Shown here: positions 37,844 through 45,857 of the stretch, in pieces | Numbering within the stretch: position 1 is the first letter of the stretch | How the letters are laid out: each line of letters starts with the position of its first letter | Assembly (NCBI RefSeq): GCF_018687535.1 | Contig: NZ_CP061295.1 | Span: 248,001 to 312,000 of the forward strand | Length of the DNA stretch: 64,000 bases | DNA from: Polynucleobacter sp. MWH-S4W17 | GTDB taxonomy: Bacteria; Pseudomonadota; Gammaproteobacteria; Burkholderiales; Burkholderiaceae | Reading direction: 5' to 3' | The notes under the pieces: model-generated | Database searches by the model: none | Seen by the model: the letters and a program-made list of their open reading frames with translations, nothing else | What the model was told of the DNA's origin: nothing | Position numbers and translations under genes: made by a program

Positions 37844-38899
37844 ATGAGTACCAAGCTATATGAATCACTTTCATTGTCCGCGCAAACGGCTTATGCCGAA
37901 CTGCAGGATCAATTGCACGTTGAAAATATCAATCAATTTAAAGAATTGCCAGGATCCTTTCATAAGCAAGTTCAAAAAGGTAAGACTTATATTTATTACG
38001 GCTATCGTGATATTGATGGTGTAGGTCGTATGGCTTATGTGGGTCCTGAGGATCAACGCGTTACTCAGCTTATTAAAAAACATCAAGCTCTGAAAGTAAG
38101 TGATCGATCGACTAAGATCAAAAGGCTGGCGCTATCGGCGGAAGCGCTTGGTTGTGAGTCAACATTAACCAAGCATTTTCGCGTAGTGAATCGCTTACGT
38201 CATTATGGATTTTTCAGCGCTGGTGGAATATTGATTGGCACACATGCATTTCTTGCCATGGGAAATATGTTGGGGGTGAAATGGCTATCTTCCAATACAA
38301 CAATGGATGTAGATTTTGCTCACGCAGGAAAAAATGTTTCAATCGCATTAGGGGCAAATGTCAAAATCTCAGTGCACGATGCCTTAAATTCGTTGGAGAT
38401 GGGCTTGTTACCCATTACTGAATTTTCAGGAAAAACAGGTGCTCAATATCGCAATCCCAGGGATCCGGAACTACGGCTAGATTTTGTTACCCCCCAAACT
38501 CGAAGTGGTGGGCCAGTGGTGTTGCCTGAATTGGGTTTGACTCTGGAATGCCTTAAATTTATGGAGTTTTCACTGGTAGATACTACACAGACTGTGCTCT
38601 TGTCTAAAGAGGGTGCTTGCATTGTGAATATCCCAGCCCCAGAGCGCTATGCAATACATAAGTTAATTGTTTATGGGGAGCGGCCTATGAATGAGCGCGT
38701 CAAAGCAAATAAAGACTTAGGTCAAGCCGCAGCAATTTTCAAAGTTCTATTTGATGAGGGTAATGGAGAGTTAATTAGGCGAGCATGGATAGATGCAATT
38801 TCACGTGGACCTGGTTGGCTTAAGCGTTTAAATCAAGGAAAGACTGCTTTGCTGAAGCAATACCCAGAATTATTGGATCTAGCTAATGTACGGCAGTAA
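37844..38899 (+). CDS. GSU2403-family nucleotidyltransferase-fold protein
   Basis: 351 residues from ATG 37844 (a TTG at 37829 lies inside the palindrome and is unlikely). Conserved blocks LPGSFHKQVQKGKTYIYYGY, YVGPEDQRV, GGILIGTHAFLAMGNMLGV and TMDVDFAHAG match the GSU2403/NTP-transferase family; the Asp-x-Asp in the last is a likely metal site of the polymerase-beta fold. The C-terminus (YAIHKLIVYGERP) resembles AbiEii-like proteins. Biological role unknown; toxin-like or defence activity is possible. No antitoxin gene is adjacent. Confidence 0.75.
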   Translation: MSTKLYESLSLSAQTAYAELQDQLHVENINQFKELPGSFHKQVQKGKTYIYYGYRDIDGVGRMAYVGPEDQRVTQLIKKHQALKVSDRSTKIKRLALSAEALGCESTLTKHFRVVNRLRHYGFFSAGGILIGTHAFLAMGNMLGVKWLSSNTTMDVDFAHAGKNVSIALGANVKISVHDALNSLEMGLLPITEFSGKTGAQYRNPRDPELRLDFVTPQTRSGGPVVLPELGLTLECLKFMEFSLVDTTQTVLLSKEGACIVNIPAPERYAIHKLIVYGERPMNERVKANKDLGQAAAIFKVLFDEGNGELIRRAWIDAISRGPGWLKRLNQGKTALLKQYPELLDLANVRQ

Positions 38900-38909
38900 T
38901 AAGCACGAT

Positions 38910-39947
38910 TTACAAAATATTGGGCTCAATCTGCAAGCTAACGCCAAATTTGTCGTGCACTTTTTCCTGAATGCATTTGGCTAAACCTAAAATATCTTGA
39001 GCGGTACCACCGCCATGGTTAACCAGTACAAGCGCTTGATGTTCATAAACACCAACCGAGCCCATGCGTTGACCCTTGAAGCCGCATTGATCGATAAGCC
39101 AACCTGCTGCGAGCTTACGTTTACCAGCTGCATCTGGATAAGACACTAGATTCGTATGCGCTCTAAGTAAAGTTTCATACTGTTCAATAGGAATTACAGG
39201 GTTCTGAAAGAAACTTCCAGCATTACCAATCACTTTGGGGTCTGGCAGCTTATGTGTGCGCACCTTACATACTGCTAAGAAGATATCTTCAGGACTCGGG
39301 TTGGCGTTCCCAGAAAATTGCTTTGTAAGATCTGCATAGTGGATGCGAGCTTGCCAAGCTTTAGGCAGCTTAAAAACGACCTTTGTCACGATAAAGCGGT
39401 GGGGATTTTGCTTGAAGTAGCTATCGCGGTAAGCAAAGTGGCATGCCTCATTTTGGAGGGTGACAAAGGCATGGTTTTTTGCATCAAATGCTTCTATGCT
39501 ATCAATGTAATCTGCAATTTCAACACCATAGGCGCCGATATTTTGAATGGGTGCTGCCCCAACTGTGCCGGGAATGAGTGCTAAGTTTTCTAGGCCGGGC
39601 AAATCTTTCTCGAGTGTCCAAGCAACGAGTTCATGCCAGTTAACACCAGCACCAACTGCTAAATAGCTTGCCTTTTCATCGGAGGAAATGATTTCTTGCC
39701 CAGCGATATTCATGAGGAGGGTGGCTCCCGGTAAGGTGCTTGGGAGAATGACATTGCTACCTCCGCCTAAAACCCGCCATGGCAGTTTTTTTTCTGCAAC
39801 TTCTGCAATAACTTCAGGAATTTGCTCGGGCGCGGTAATTTCGTAGGCCAGTTCCGCGCTAGTGTCAAAGCCAAAGGTGTTACGGTGCTTCAAACCCAAA
39901 TTTGGGATCAATTTTGCGGGTTGGGGCGCATTTTGAGCACGGTTCAT
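38910..39947 (-). CDS. murB: UDP-N-acetylenolpyruvoylglucosamine reductase
   Basis: FAD enzyme completing UDP-MurNAc in peptidoglycan synthesis. 345 residues, type I form. VLGGGSNVIL binds FAD; IPGTVGAAPIQNIGAYGVE, YRDSYFK and NAGSFFQNPVI (catalytic Ser) are intact. Convergent with the nucleotidyltransferase-fold gene. Confidence 0.95.
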   Translation of the reverse strand: MNRAQNAPQPAKLIPNLGLKHRNTFGFDTSAELAYEITAPEQIPEVIAEVAEKKLPWRVLGGGSNVILPSTLPGATLLMNIAGQEIISSDEKASYLAVGAGVNWHELVAWTLEKDLPGLENLALIPGTVGAAPIQNIGAYGVEIADYIDSIEAFDAKNHAFVTLQNEACHFAYRDSYFKQNPHRFIVTKVVFKLPKAWQARIHYADLTKQFSGNANPSPEDIFLAVCKVRTHKLPDPKVIGNAGSFFQNPVIPIEQYETLLRAHTNLVSYPDAAGKRKLAAGWLIDQCGFKGQRMGSVGVYEHQALVLVNHGGGTAQDILGLAKCIQEKVHDKFGVSLQIEPNIL

Positions 39948-40084
39948 GCCACAATCTTATTCGTAAAAGAATCCAGAGCCTATTTTTTGGCAGCACAGGA
40001 AGCAAGAAATCTGCGATGGACGCCAAAATAGCCAGAAAATGTAAATATTACGAGAGTAATTACGAGAAAACATAGGGAGTAAAA

Positions 40085-40570
40085 ATGCCAACATTTGACG
40101 TAGTTTGTGAGCCAGACATGGTTGAGCTCAAAAATGCCATCGAGCAATCCAATAAAGAAATTACCAATCGTTTTGACTTCAAGGGCTCTGATAGCCGTGT
40201 TGAACAAAAAGATGAGGCATTAATCTTATTTGGTGATGACGACTTTAAATTGGGTCAAGTGCGTGATGTCCTGATTAATAAAATGGCCAAGCGCAATGTG
40301 GATGTGCGCTATCTTAAGGATGAGAAAACAGAAACCATTGGCAGTGATAAGCGTAAGCAAACGATGAAGATTCAAAAGGGAATCACTTCAGACTTGGCAA
40401 AAAAAGTTGTGCGCATCATTAAAGATAGCAAGCTCAAAGTGCAAGCCAGTATTCAGGGTGATGCGGTGCGTGTCACCGGCGCCAAGCGTGATGACTTACA
40501 AGAAACAATGGCCTTACTTAAAAAAGAAGTAACAGAGGCGCCATTGGGCTTTAATAATTTCCGTGACTAA
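40085..40570 (+). CDS. yajQ: YajQ-family nucleotide/cyclic di-GMP-binding protein
   Basis: 161 residues with the invariant start [21 protein letters not shown] region, [13 protein letters not shown] and [20 protein letters not shown]. Members bind nucleotides and, in Xanthomonas, cyclic di-GMP. An AGGGAG site precedes the ATG. A truncated antitoxin-like gene begins 17 bases later. Confidence 0.93.
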   Translation: MPTFDVVCEPDMVELKNAIEQSNKEITNRFDFKGSDSRVEQKDEALILFGDDDFKLGQVRDVLINKMAKRNVDVRYLKDEKTETIGSDKRKQTMKIQKGITSDLAKKVVRIIKDSKLKVQASIQGDAVRVTGAKRDDLQETMALLKKEVTEAPLGFNNFRD

Positions 40571-40586
40571 GAAGAAGCTTGGTGCA

Positions 40587-40769
40587 ATGAAGACGCTTAA
40601 ACCCATTCCTGTATTTCCATCAGAACTTGATGAAAGACGGTTTTGGGAAATGAATGACGCTTCTAATTATTTTGATTTAAATAAAGCATTTAGAGTGGCA
40701 ACACCAAATCTAAGACCCCACTCTGCGACTATGAAGTCTCAAGTTGGGGTATTTAGAAAATTGATATAG
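40587..40769 (+). pseudogene. Truncated CopG/BrnA-like antitoxin remnant
   Basis: 60 residues. PIPVFPSELDERRFWEMNDA and the following TPNLRP match the start of CopG_antitoxin (BrnA-like) proteins, which normally continue with a ribbon-helix-helix LRLPESLLERIK-type region. Here the frame stops after FRKLI, so the DNA-binding half is missing. No BrnT-like toxin is found next to it. A GTG at 40563 would overlap yajQ. Confidence 0.55.
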
Positions 40770-40925
40770 GACTTTATTTGGTCAAGGAACCCAGAAATTA
40801 GCTAAATTAGGTATCCATAATCTTTCGTTGATTTGGGTTAAATCCCATCTATTCAATGAGCGCGTAAGGATTGCAATTGCATCCAATATGGTATATATTT
40901 TATATATATAAATTAACGAGGTGCC

Positions 40926-41207
40926 ATGATGAGAGCTTCAAACGAAAACCTGTTGGTCAAATTCCGCTCTAAAGACACCCAATTTGGCGTGACTCGAACA
41001 ACTGTTAAGGCAATTGCTAAAGAGCTCGATGTCAATGAAACGCAGGTTATCCATATGGCCTTGTCAAAATTTGCTACCGATGTTTTACCTTCTTATGCCC
41101 CTGATGATGGTCCGTTGACCGCAAAACAAGTCTTGGCATTACGCAAGGATGCAGCCAAGCGCTTACCAAAAGGAAAACTGCTTGCACGCGATGCATTGTT
41201 TGTATGA
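40926..41207 (+). CDS. Putative antitoxin partner of PemK/MazF-like toxin
   Basis: 93 residues, with two consecutive ATGs and a GAGG ribosome site. VTRTTVKAIAKELDVNETQV suggests an alpha-helical DNA-binding element; the rest is helical and basic, LTAKQVLALRKDAAKRLPKG. It overlaps the toxin start by four bases. Identity as antitoxin rests on position. The AT-rich tract upstream (TATATATTTTATATATAT) probably holds the promoter/operator. Confidence 0.6.
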   Translation: MMRASNENLLVKFRSKDTQFGVTRTTVKAIAKELDVNETQVIHMALSKFATDVLPSYAPDDGPLTAKQVLALRKDAAKRLPKGKLLARDALFV

Positions 41208-41617
41208 GTCAGGCTTGGATGTTGCCAGCACCTGGCGATATCGTTTGGTGTTTGTTTCCAGAGGCTCCTAATAGTGAGCCAGGACCCAAACCCAGACCAG
41301 CCATTGTCCTGAGTGTCGAGCGTAGGGATGATGGCAATCAGGTCAGCGTGGCGTATGGAGCATCCCAGAATCTGACAAGACTTAAAGCTGGCGAGGTGGC
41401 GATAACCCAGATTAAGAATCCAGCTGCTTACGCACTAGCTGGATTGGCTTACGACACAAAGTTTGATTTCAAGGTGATTGTTGATCTGCCGTGGTCTGAG
41501 CGCTATTTCAAAGTACCCGCTAGAAGCCCGCATGGCAATACGCCTAAGTTAGGCACCTTGCATGTAACCATTCTTCGCGCTGTTGAAACGGCATATCGTG
41601 CAGTATCAAACCGATAG
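41204..41617 (+). CDS. PemK/MazF-family toxin-like protein
   Basis: 137 residues. PAPGDIVWCLFPEAPNSEPG and KPRPAIVLSVERRDDG match the first strands of the PemK/MazF fold, whose members cleave RNA. The ATG overlaps the antitoxin stop. The later strands (GEVAITQIKN) are consistent, but the catalytic Thr/Arg pattern is not obvious, so activity is uncertain. Confidence 0.7.
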   Translation: MSQAWMLPAPGDIVWCLFPEAPNSEPGPKPRPAIVLSVERRDDGNQVSVAYGASQNLTRLKAGEVAITQIKNPAAYALAGLAYDTKFDFKVIVDLPWSERYFKVPARSPHGNTPKLGTLHVTILRAVETAYRAVSNR

Positions 41618-41618
41618 G

Positions 41619-42539
41619 ATGAAAAAAAATACACCTCCAATCTCCGTGATGAGCCAGGAGGCCATTGAGCGATTCTGTGATGCTTGCTGGCTAGAGGATG
41701 GGCTAGCTCAAAATAGTTTGTCTGCATACCGTAGGGACTTATTGTTATTGGCTCAGTGGTTATATAAGGACTCTGGCGCAGATCTATACGGTGTTACTGA
41801 GAAAGATCTTACGGCCTACATAGCGCACCGACGTGCTGACAAGGCGACTACCGCTAATCGACGTTTGACGGTATTCAAGCGCTTCTATCGTCATGCACTT
41901 CGTATTAATTTAGTGAAGAGCGATCCTTGTATTGGTTTGCGCGCTGCTAAACAAGCGCTACGCTTTCCTAAGACACTCAGTGAAGATCAAGTCACTGCAT
42001 TACTCAATGCACCCGATATTGAAACCCCTTTAGGTTTGCGTGATCGCACTATGTTGGAATTAATGTATGCCAGTGGTTTACGCGTATCCGAAATTGTTTC
42101 TTTAAAAACGGTTGCCCTAGGTCTGAATGAGGGTGTAGTAAGAGTAGTGAATGGTAAAGGCGGTAAAGAACGCTTAGTGCCATTTGGTGGTGAAGCAGGG
42201 CAGTGGTTAAGGCGTTACTTAGCAGAAGCACGAACCCCTTTATTGGAAGGTAAAACAACGGATGCTGTATTTGTAGGACGCCACACCGGCACCGGTTTAA
42301 CTCGTCAAGCATTCTGGGCGCTGATTAAACGCTATGCCACATTGGCCAATATTCCGGTAGCTCTATCACCCCATACCCTGCGTCATGCATTTGCAACCCA
42401 TTTACTGAACCATGGAGCGGATTTAAGGGTGGTGCAGCTCCTTTTAGGCCATGCCGATATCTCTACTACTCAGATTTATACCCATGTGGCCAGAGAAAGA
42501 CTGAAATCCATACATTCGCAGCATCATCCAAGGGGTTGA
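41619..42539 (+). CDS. xerD: Tyrosine recombinase XerD
   Basis: 306 residues. The catalytic set is complete: Arg in ASGLRVSE, His-x-x-Arg in PHTLRHAFATHLL, His in LLGHADISTTQ and Tyr in IYTHV. N-terminal SAM-like core-binding domain: IERFCDACWLEDGLAQNSL. Resolves chromosome dimers with XerC at dif. A start at 41649-41652 (MSQEAIERF) is also possible. Housekeeping recombinase, but flanked on both sides by toxin-antitoxin loci. Confidence 0.9.
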   Translation: MKKNTPPISVMSQEAIERFCDACWLEDGLAQNSLSAYRRDLLLLAQWLYKDSGADLYGVTEKDLTAYIAHRRADKATTANRRLTVFKRFYRHALRINLVKSDPCIGLRAAKQALRFPKTLSEDQVTALLNAPDIETPLGLRDRTMLELMYASGLRVSEIVSLKTVALGLNEGVVRVVNGKGGKERLVPFGGEAGQWLRRYLAEARTPLLEGKTTDAVFVGRHTGTGLTRQAFWALIKRYATLANIPVALSPHTLRHAFATHLLNHGADLRVVQLLLGHADISTTQIYTHVARERLKSIHSQHHPRG

Positions 42540-42547
42540 TGTTTAAA

Positions 42548-42570
42548 ATGATATCATTTTATGATATCAT
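42548..42570. promoter_or_regulatory. Twin palindromes upstream of hicAB
   Basis: Two copies of the self-complementary ATGATATCAT separated by TTT, ending seven bases before the hicA ATG at 42578. The second copy includes a TATGAT -10-like box starting at 42560. Likely HicB operator. Confidence 0.6.
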
Positions 42571-42577
42571 ATGAAAA

Positions 42578-42832
42578 ATGAATAGCAAACATCAAAAAAC
42601 CTTACAGGCTATATTTGCTTAACCCACTTCAGCAACAATAGAGTGGAGAAAAATTGAATTATTGTTAGTAGCGGTTGGCAGTAAGTGCGTTGAGGGCGAA
42701 GGTTCTAGGGTAAGTTTTTTGATGCATAACCATCGCTTGGATTTGCATAGGCCACATCCCGGCAAAGAAGCAAAACGGTATCAGGTAAAAGATGTTCAAA
42801 GTTTTTTGGTTTTAATAGGAGTGAAGTTATGA
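42578..42832 (+). pseudogene. hicA: HicA toxin with in-frame stop at codon 15
   Basis: The frame from ATG 42578 reads as a HicA-like toxin: start MNSKHQKTLQAIFA, then TAA at 42620-42622, then PTSATIEWRKIELLLVAVG, GEGSRVSFLMH and RPHPGKEAKRYQVKDVQSFL up to TGA. Only one codon is defective, a change that one base could cause. No upstream or near-downstream restart keeps the first helix. The TGA overlaps the hicB ATG, as in intact hicAB. Recent inactivation or a sequence error. Confidence 0.75.
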
Positions 42833-43155
42833 ACAAGCCATTGCGTTATAAAAATTATTCTGCCCGCATTGAGTTTGATGTTGATGACCGTATTTTTGTG
42901 GGTCACTTAACGGGCATCACTGATATTGTGTCTTTTCATGGCGAGTCTGCTTCAGAGTTAATTAAAGCCTTCGAAGCGGCTGTTGATGGATATATCGCGA
43001 TGTCTGAAGCTCATGGCGTAAAACCACAAAAACCATACTCTGGAAAATTGATGTTGCGCATTTCTCCTGAAATCCATGCAAAAGTGGCTAGAGTTGCTCA
43101 GGCGTCTGGAAAAAGTATTAATGCTTGGGTTTCTGATGTACTGCAGGCTGCCTGA
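42829..43155 (+). CDS. hicB: HicB-family antitoxin
   Basis: 108 residues. The partial RNase H-like domain (YSARIEFDVDDRIFVGHLTG) and a C-terminal ribbon-helix-helix (KLMLRISPEIHAKVARVAQ) with SINAWVSDVL are complete. The protein normally blocks HicA and represses the operon. Here the toxin gene has a nonsense codon, so HicB may survive as a free regulator. Confidence 0.87.
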   Translation: MNKPLRYKNYSARIEFDVDDRIFVGHLTGITDIVSFHGESASELIKAFEAAVDGYIAMSEAHGVKPQKPYSGKLMLRISPEIHAKVARVAQASGKSINAWVSDVLQAA

Positions 43156-43237
43156 GTATGGGTCTGCTGACTCCTCTGCTCCAACGGAGCTTGGTAGCCC
43201 AAGAATCACTATCAAGATAAGTGTTTAAGATATCACC

Positions 43238-43870
43238 ATGAATTTCACCTTAGACCTCTTGCTCATTCCACTTGCCTATCTTATTGGCTCCATTTCATTC
43301 GCGGTAGTGGTGAGTAAGTGTATGCGCTTACCCGATCCTCACTCCTATGGCTCCGGCAATCCTGGCGCCACCAATGTGCTACGTACTGGTAATAAGTTGG
43401 CTGCCGTTTTAACGCTGATTGGTGATGCTTTAAAGGGTTACTTTGCCGTCATGCTGGCGCGAGTATTGCTCGGAGATGAATCTCTGACATCCACGATGAA
43501 CTCATGGCTTTTGTGTGGTGTGGTGCTCGCAGTATTTTTAGGCCATCTCTTTCCTATATTCCATGGCTTTAAAGGTGGCAAAGGTGTTGCTACTGCTTGC
43601 GGTATTTTGTTTGGCATCAATTGGATTTTGGGGTTAGCTACGCTGAGCACTTGGATTATTGTGGCGATGTTTATGCGCTACTCTTCTTTAGCGGCATTGG
43701 CTGCTGCAATCTTTGGCCCCATCTATTTTGTTTTCTTATTCGGCTTTCAGCCGATGGGCTTGGCTCTCTTGGCCGTATGTGCATTACTTATCTGGCGCCA
43801 TCGAAGCAACATTCAGAATTTACTCAATGGCAAAGAGAGTCGTATTGGCTCTAAAAAGACTCCAACATAA
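43238..43870 (+). CDS. plsY: Acyl phosphate:glycerol-3-phosphate acyltransferase
   Basis: Membrane enzyme making lysophosphatidic acid. 210 residues, about five helices. [16 protein letters not shown] at about residues 33-48 and [17 protein letters not shown] at about 109-125 are the conserved cytoplasmic motifs. No neighbour suggests an operon; MAPEG follows after 40 bases. Confidence 0.95.
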   Translation: MNFTLDLLLIPLAYLIGSISFAVVVSKCMRLPDPHSYGSGNPGATNVLRTGNKLAAVLTLIGDALKGYFAVMLARVLLGDESLTSTMNSWLLCGVVLAVFLGHLFPIFHGFKGGKGVATACGILFGINWILGLATLSTWIIVAMFMRYSSLAALAAAIFGPIYFVFLFGFQPMGLALLAVCALLIWRHRSNIQNLLNGKESRIGSKKTPT

Positions 43871-43910
43871 TTCATCCAACATAACCAAAAAATAACTAAC
43901 GGTACTTCTT

Positions 43911-44282
43911 ATGACTATTGCTTACGCTTGCATTCTGTTGATGGGTCTTTTACCTTATGTCGCAGCAGGTATTGCTAAAAAAGGTTTTCAGGGTTACGAC
44001 AATGCGATGCCACGGCAATGGCTGGCAAAGCAAACGGGGTTTAGAGCCAGGGCTAATGCTGCTCAAGCCAATCTATTTGAGTCGCTCCCTTTGTTCTTTG
44101 CCGCCGTGATCATTGCATCCGTAGTTCATGCTCCACAGGACAGAATTGACTTACTGGCAATGGGTTTTGTAATTGCCCGTATCGCCTATCTCATTTGCTA
44201 TATCGCTAATTGGCCAACCACGAGATCCATCGTTTGGCTGTTTGGCATGATTTGTGTAGTAGGTTTGTTTTTTCAAATTTAA
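43911..44282 (+). CDS. MAPEG-family membrane protein
   Basis: 123 residues and three or four hydrophobic helices. NAAQANLFESLPLFFAAVI carries the conserved Asn-x-x-Glu of the MAPEG superfamily, followed by ARIAYLICYIANWPTTRSIV. Eukaryotic relatives act on eicosanoids and glutathione; function in this bacterium is unknown. Confidence 0.82.
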   Translation: MTIAYACILLMGLLPYVAAGIAKKGFQGYDNAMPRQWLAKQTGFRARANAAQANLFESLPLFFAAVIIASVVHAPQDRIDLLAMGFVIARIAYLICYIANWPTTRSIVWLFGMICVVGLFFQI

Positions 44283-44312
44283 CGGTGTTTGGGCATTTGC
44301 TTGATTCTTACA

Positions 44313-44337
44313 TGTAATATATCATTGCTATATTACA
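44313..44337. promoter_or_regulatory. Palindromic operator candidate of vapBC
   Basis: Perfect inverted repeat TGTAATATA / TATATTACA with a 7-base centre, ending 28 bases before the vapB ATG. VapBC complexes typically bind such repeats to repress the operon. Confidence 0.65.
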
Positions 44338-44365
44338 AATTATCCCCATAGATGTGGAGGGTCGC

Positions 44366-44617
44366 ATGACAAGCATTGCTAAATTATTTATGAGCGGGCG
44401 CAGTCAAGCGATTCGTCTGCCCGCCAAGCTACGCTTTCAATCCAAGCAAGTCCGCATAGAACAAGTGGGTAATGCGCTTTGGGTTACGCCTGATGTTGAG
44501 AAAGAGCACAATCTGGGTCAATGGCTCAGTACTTTTTATCAACAGACTGATCCTCTTCCAGAGAACTTTTTACAGGATCGGGATGATTCACCAGCACAAG
44601 AGCGTGATTGGACTTAG
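44366..44617 (+). CDS. vapB: VapB antitoxin (AbrB/SpoVT type)
   Basis: 83 residues from ATG 44366, which has a GGAGG ribosome site five bases upstream; the GTG at 44354 is less likely. IAKLFMSGRSQAIRLPAKLRF is a swapped-hairpin AbrB DNA-binding domain and the acidic, Gln-rich C-terminus should bind VapC. The vapC frame overlaps its end. Confidence 0.85.
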   Translation: MTSIAKLFMSGRSQAIRLPAKLRFQSKQVRIEQVGNALWVTPDVEKEHNLGQWLSTFYQQTDPLPENFLQDRDDSPAQERDWT

Positions 44618-45026
44618 ATTGGTAAAAAAACAAAAAACCTTAGATACCAATATTTGTAGCTATATATTGCGCAGACATCCGCAAAAGATGTTGGAGCGCT
44701 TTGCTGGGCTGGAGCATGATGAAGTATGGTTATCTGCCATTGTTGCTGCAGAGCTGAGGTTTGGAGCGGCAAAATTAGCATCGCCACGTTTTAGTGCGGC
44801 GATTGAAGCATGGATAGATGGTTTTGAAATTCGTCCATGGCCGGTGGAGGCTACGCACCATTACGCCCAAATTCGTTCTGGGCTAGAGAGAATGGGTCAA
44901 CCCATTGGTGGCATGGATTTAATGATTGCAGCCCATGCCTTATCTGAATCCAGCGGTTTGATCACTAATAATGCACGAGAGTTTCATCGTATTCCTAATC
45001 TTCAAGTGGAAGAATGGTCAATTTAG
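44604..45026 (+). CDS. vapC: VapC toxin (PIN-domain RNase)
   Basis: About 140 residues. The PIN active-site acids are present: Asp in LDTNICSYIL, Glu in VAAELRFGA, Asp in IGGMDLMIAAHA, plus the ITNNAREFHRI loop. VapC toxins cleave tRNA or rRNA. Start uncertain: GTG at 44604 overlaps vapB by 14 bases; TTG at 44619 is one base after its stop. Confidence 0.87.
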   Translation: MIGLRLVKKQKTLDTNICSYILRRHPQKMLERFAGLEHDEVWLSAIVAAELRFGAAKLASPRFSAAIEAWIDGFEIRPWPVEATHHYAQIRSGLERMGQPIGGMDLMIAAHALSESSGLITNNAREFHRIPNLQVEEWSI

Positions 45027-45067
45027 ACCCTGTTCGATAGCCGCTATTTTTCCCTTAGAAAGTTTTT

Positions 45068-45853
45068 ATGCCAACCCCTAAGAAAACTATTCAGAAAATG
45101 CCTGCAAAAAAAATAGTGAGCAAACTTCCTATTAAAAAATCTACCGTTAAATCAAGGGATGCTACAAAAGAAGAGGGTGGTTTACCTTTATCGGTAGTCA
45201 TTCGTCGTCGTATCGAAGCCCAAAAGGCTCGCTTTCATGCGAATGACAATATCTCAGCATTTATTAAGCCAGGTGAATTAGAAGGTTTGGTAGATGAGGT
45301 AGCGGAGAAAATGCAGGCTGTTTTAGAAAGCCTCGTCATCGATACTGAAAATGATCACAACACTCAAAACACGAGTCGTCGTGTAGCAAAGATGTATGTG
45401 CAGGAGGTGTTTAATGGGCGTTATGTTGATCAGCCCACTTTAACCAAGTTCCCCAATGTGAGCCGCTTAAATGAGCTCATGATTATTGGCCCCATTACCG
45501 TTCGTAGTGCTTGCTCTCATCATCTATGCCCAATCATGGGCCGTATTTGGATCGGTGTTCTACCTAGTAAGGAGTCTGCTCTGATTGGCCTTTCTAAGTA
45601 CTCACGCTTGACCGAATGGGTCATGTGTCGCCCACAAATTCAGGAAGAAGCTGTTGTAGAGCTGGCAGATATGCTTGAGAAGAAGATTAAGCCAATTGGT
45701 GTGGCAGTAGTGATGGATGCCGATCACTTTTGTATGCAATGGCGCGGTGTCAAGGATCGTGATTCGAAAATGATCAATAGCGTGATGCGTGGAGCCTTCT
45801 TAAAAGATTCTAATTTACGTAGAGAGTTCTTAGCCTTGATTGACCGTAAGTAG
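45068..45853 (+). CDS. folE: GTP cyclohydrolase I
   Basis: Converts GTP to 7,8-dihydroneopterin triphosphate, first step of folate synthesis (and precursor of queuosine). 261 residues with a Lys-rich N-terminal tail of about 50 residues. Zinc and active-site parts CSHHLCPIMG, GLSKYSRLTEWV and HFCMQWRGV are intact. It is the classic FolE type rather than FolE2. Confidence 0.93.
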   Translation: MPTPKKTIQKMPAKKIVSKLPIKKSTVKSRDATKEEGGLPLSVVIRRRIEAQKARFHANDNISAFIKPGELEGLVDEVAEKMQAVLESLVIDTENDHNTQNTSRRVAKMYVQEVFNGRYVDQPTLTKFPNVSRLNELMIIGPITVRSACSHHLCPIMGRIWIGVLPSKESALIGLSKYSRLTEWVMCRPQIQEEAVVELADMLEKKIKPIGVAVVMDADHFCMQWRGVKDRDSKMINSVMRGAFLKDSNLRREFLALIDRK

Positions 45854-45857
45854 GGCA

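Noticed and set aside
41619..42539. Phage or island integrase
   Set aside because: The full XerD pattern and chromosomal-recombinase length fit; no phage genes or att repeats were found.
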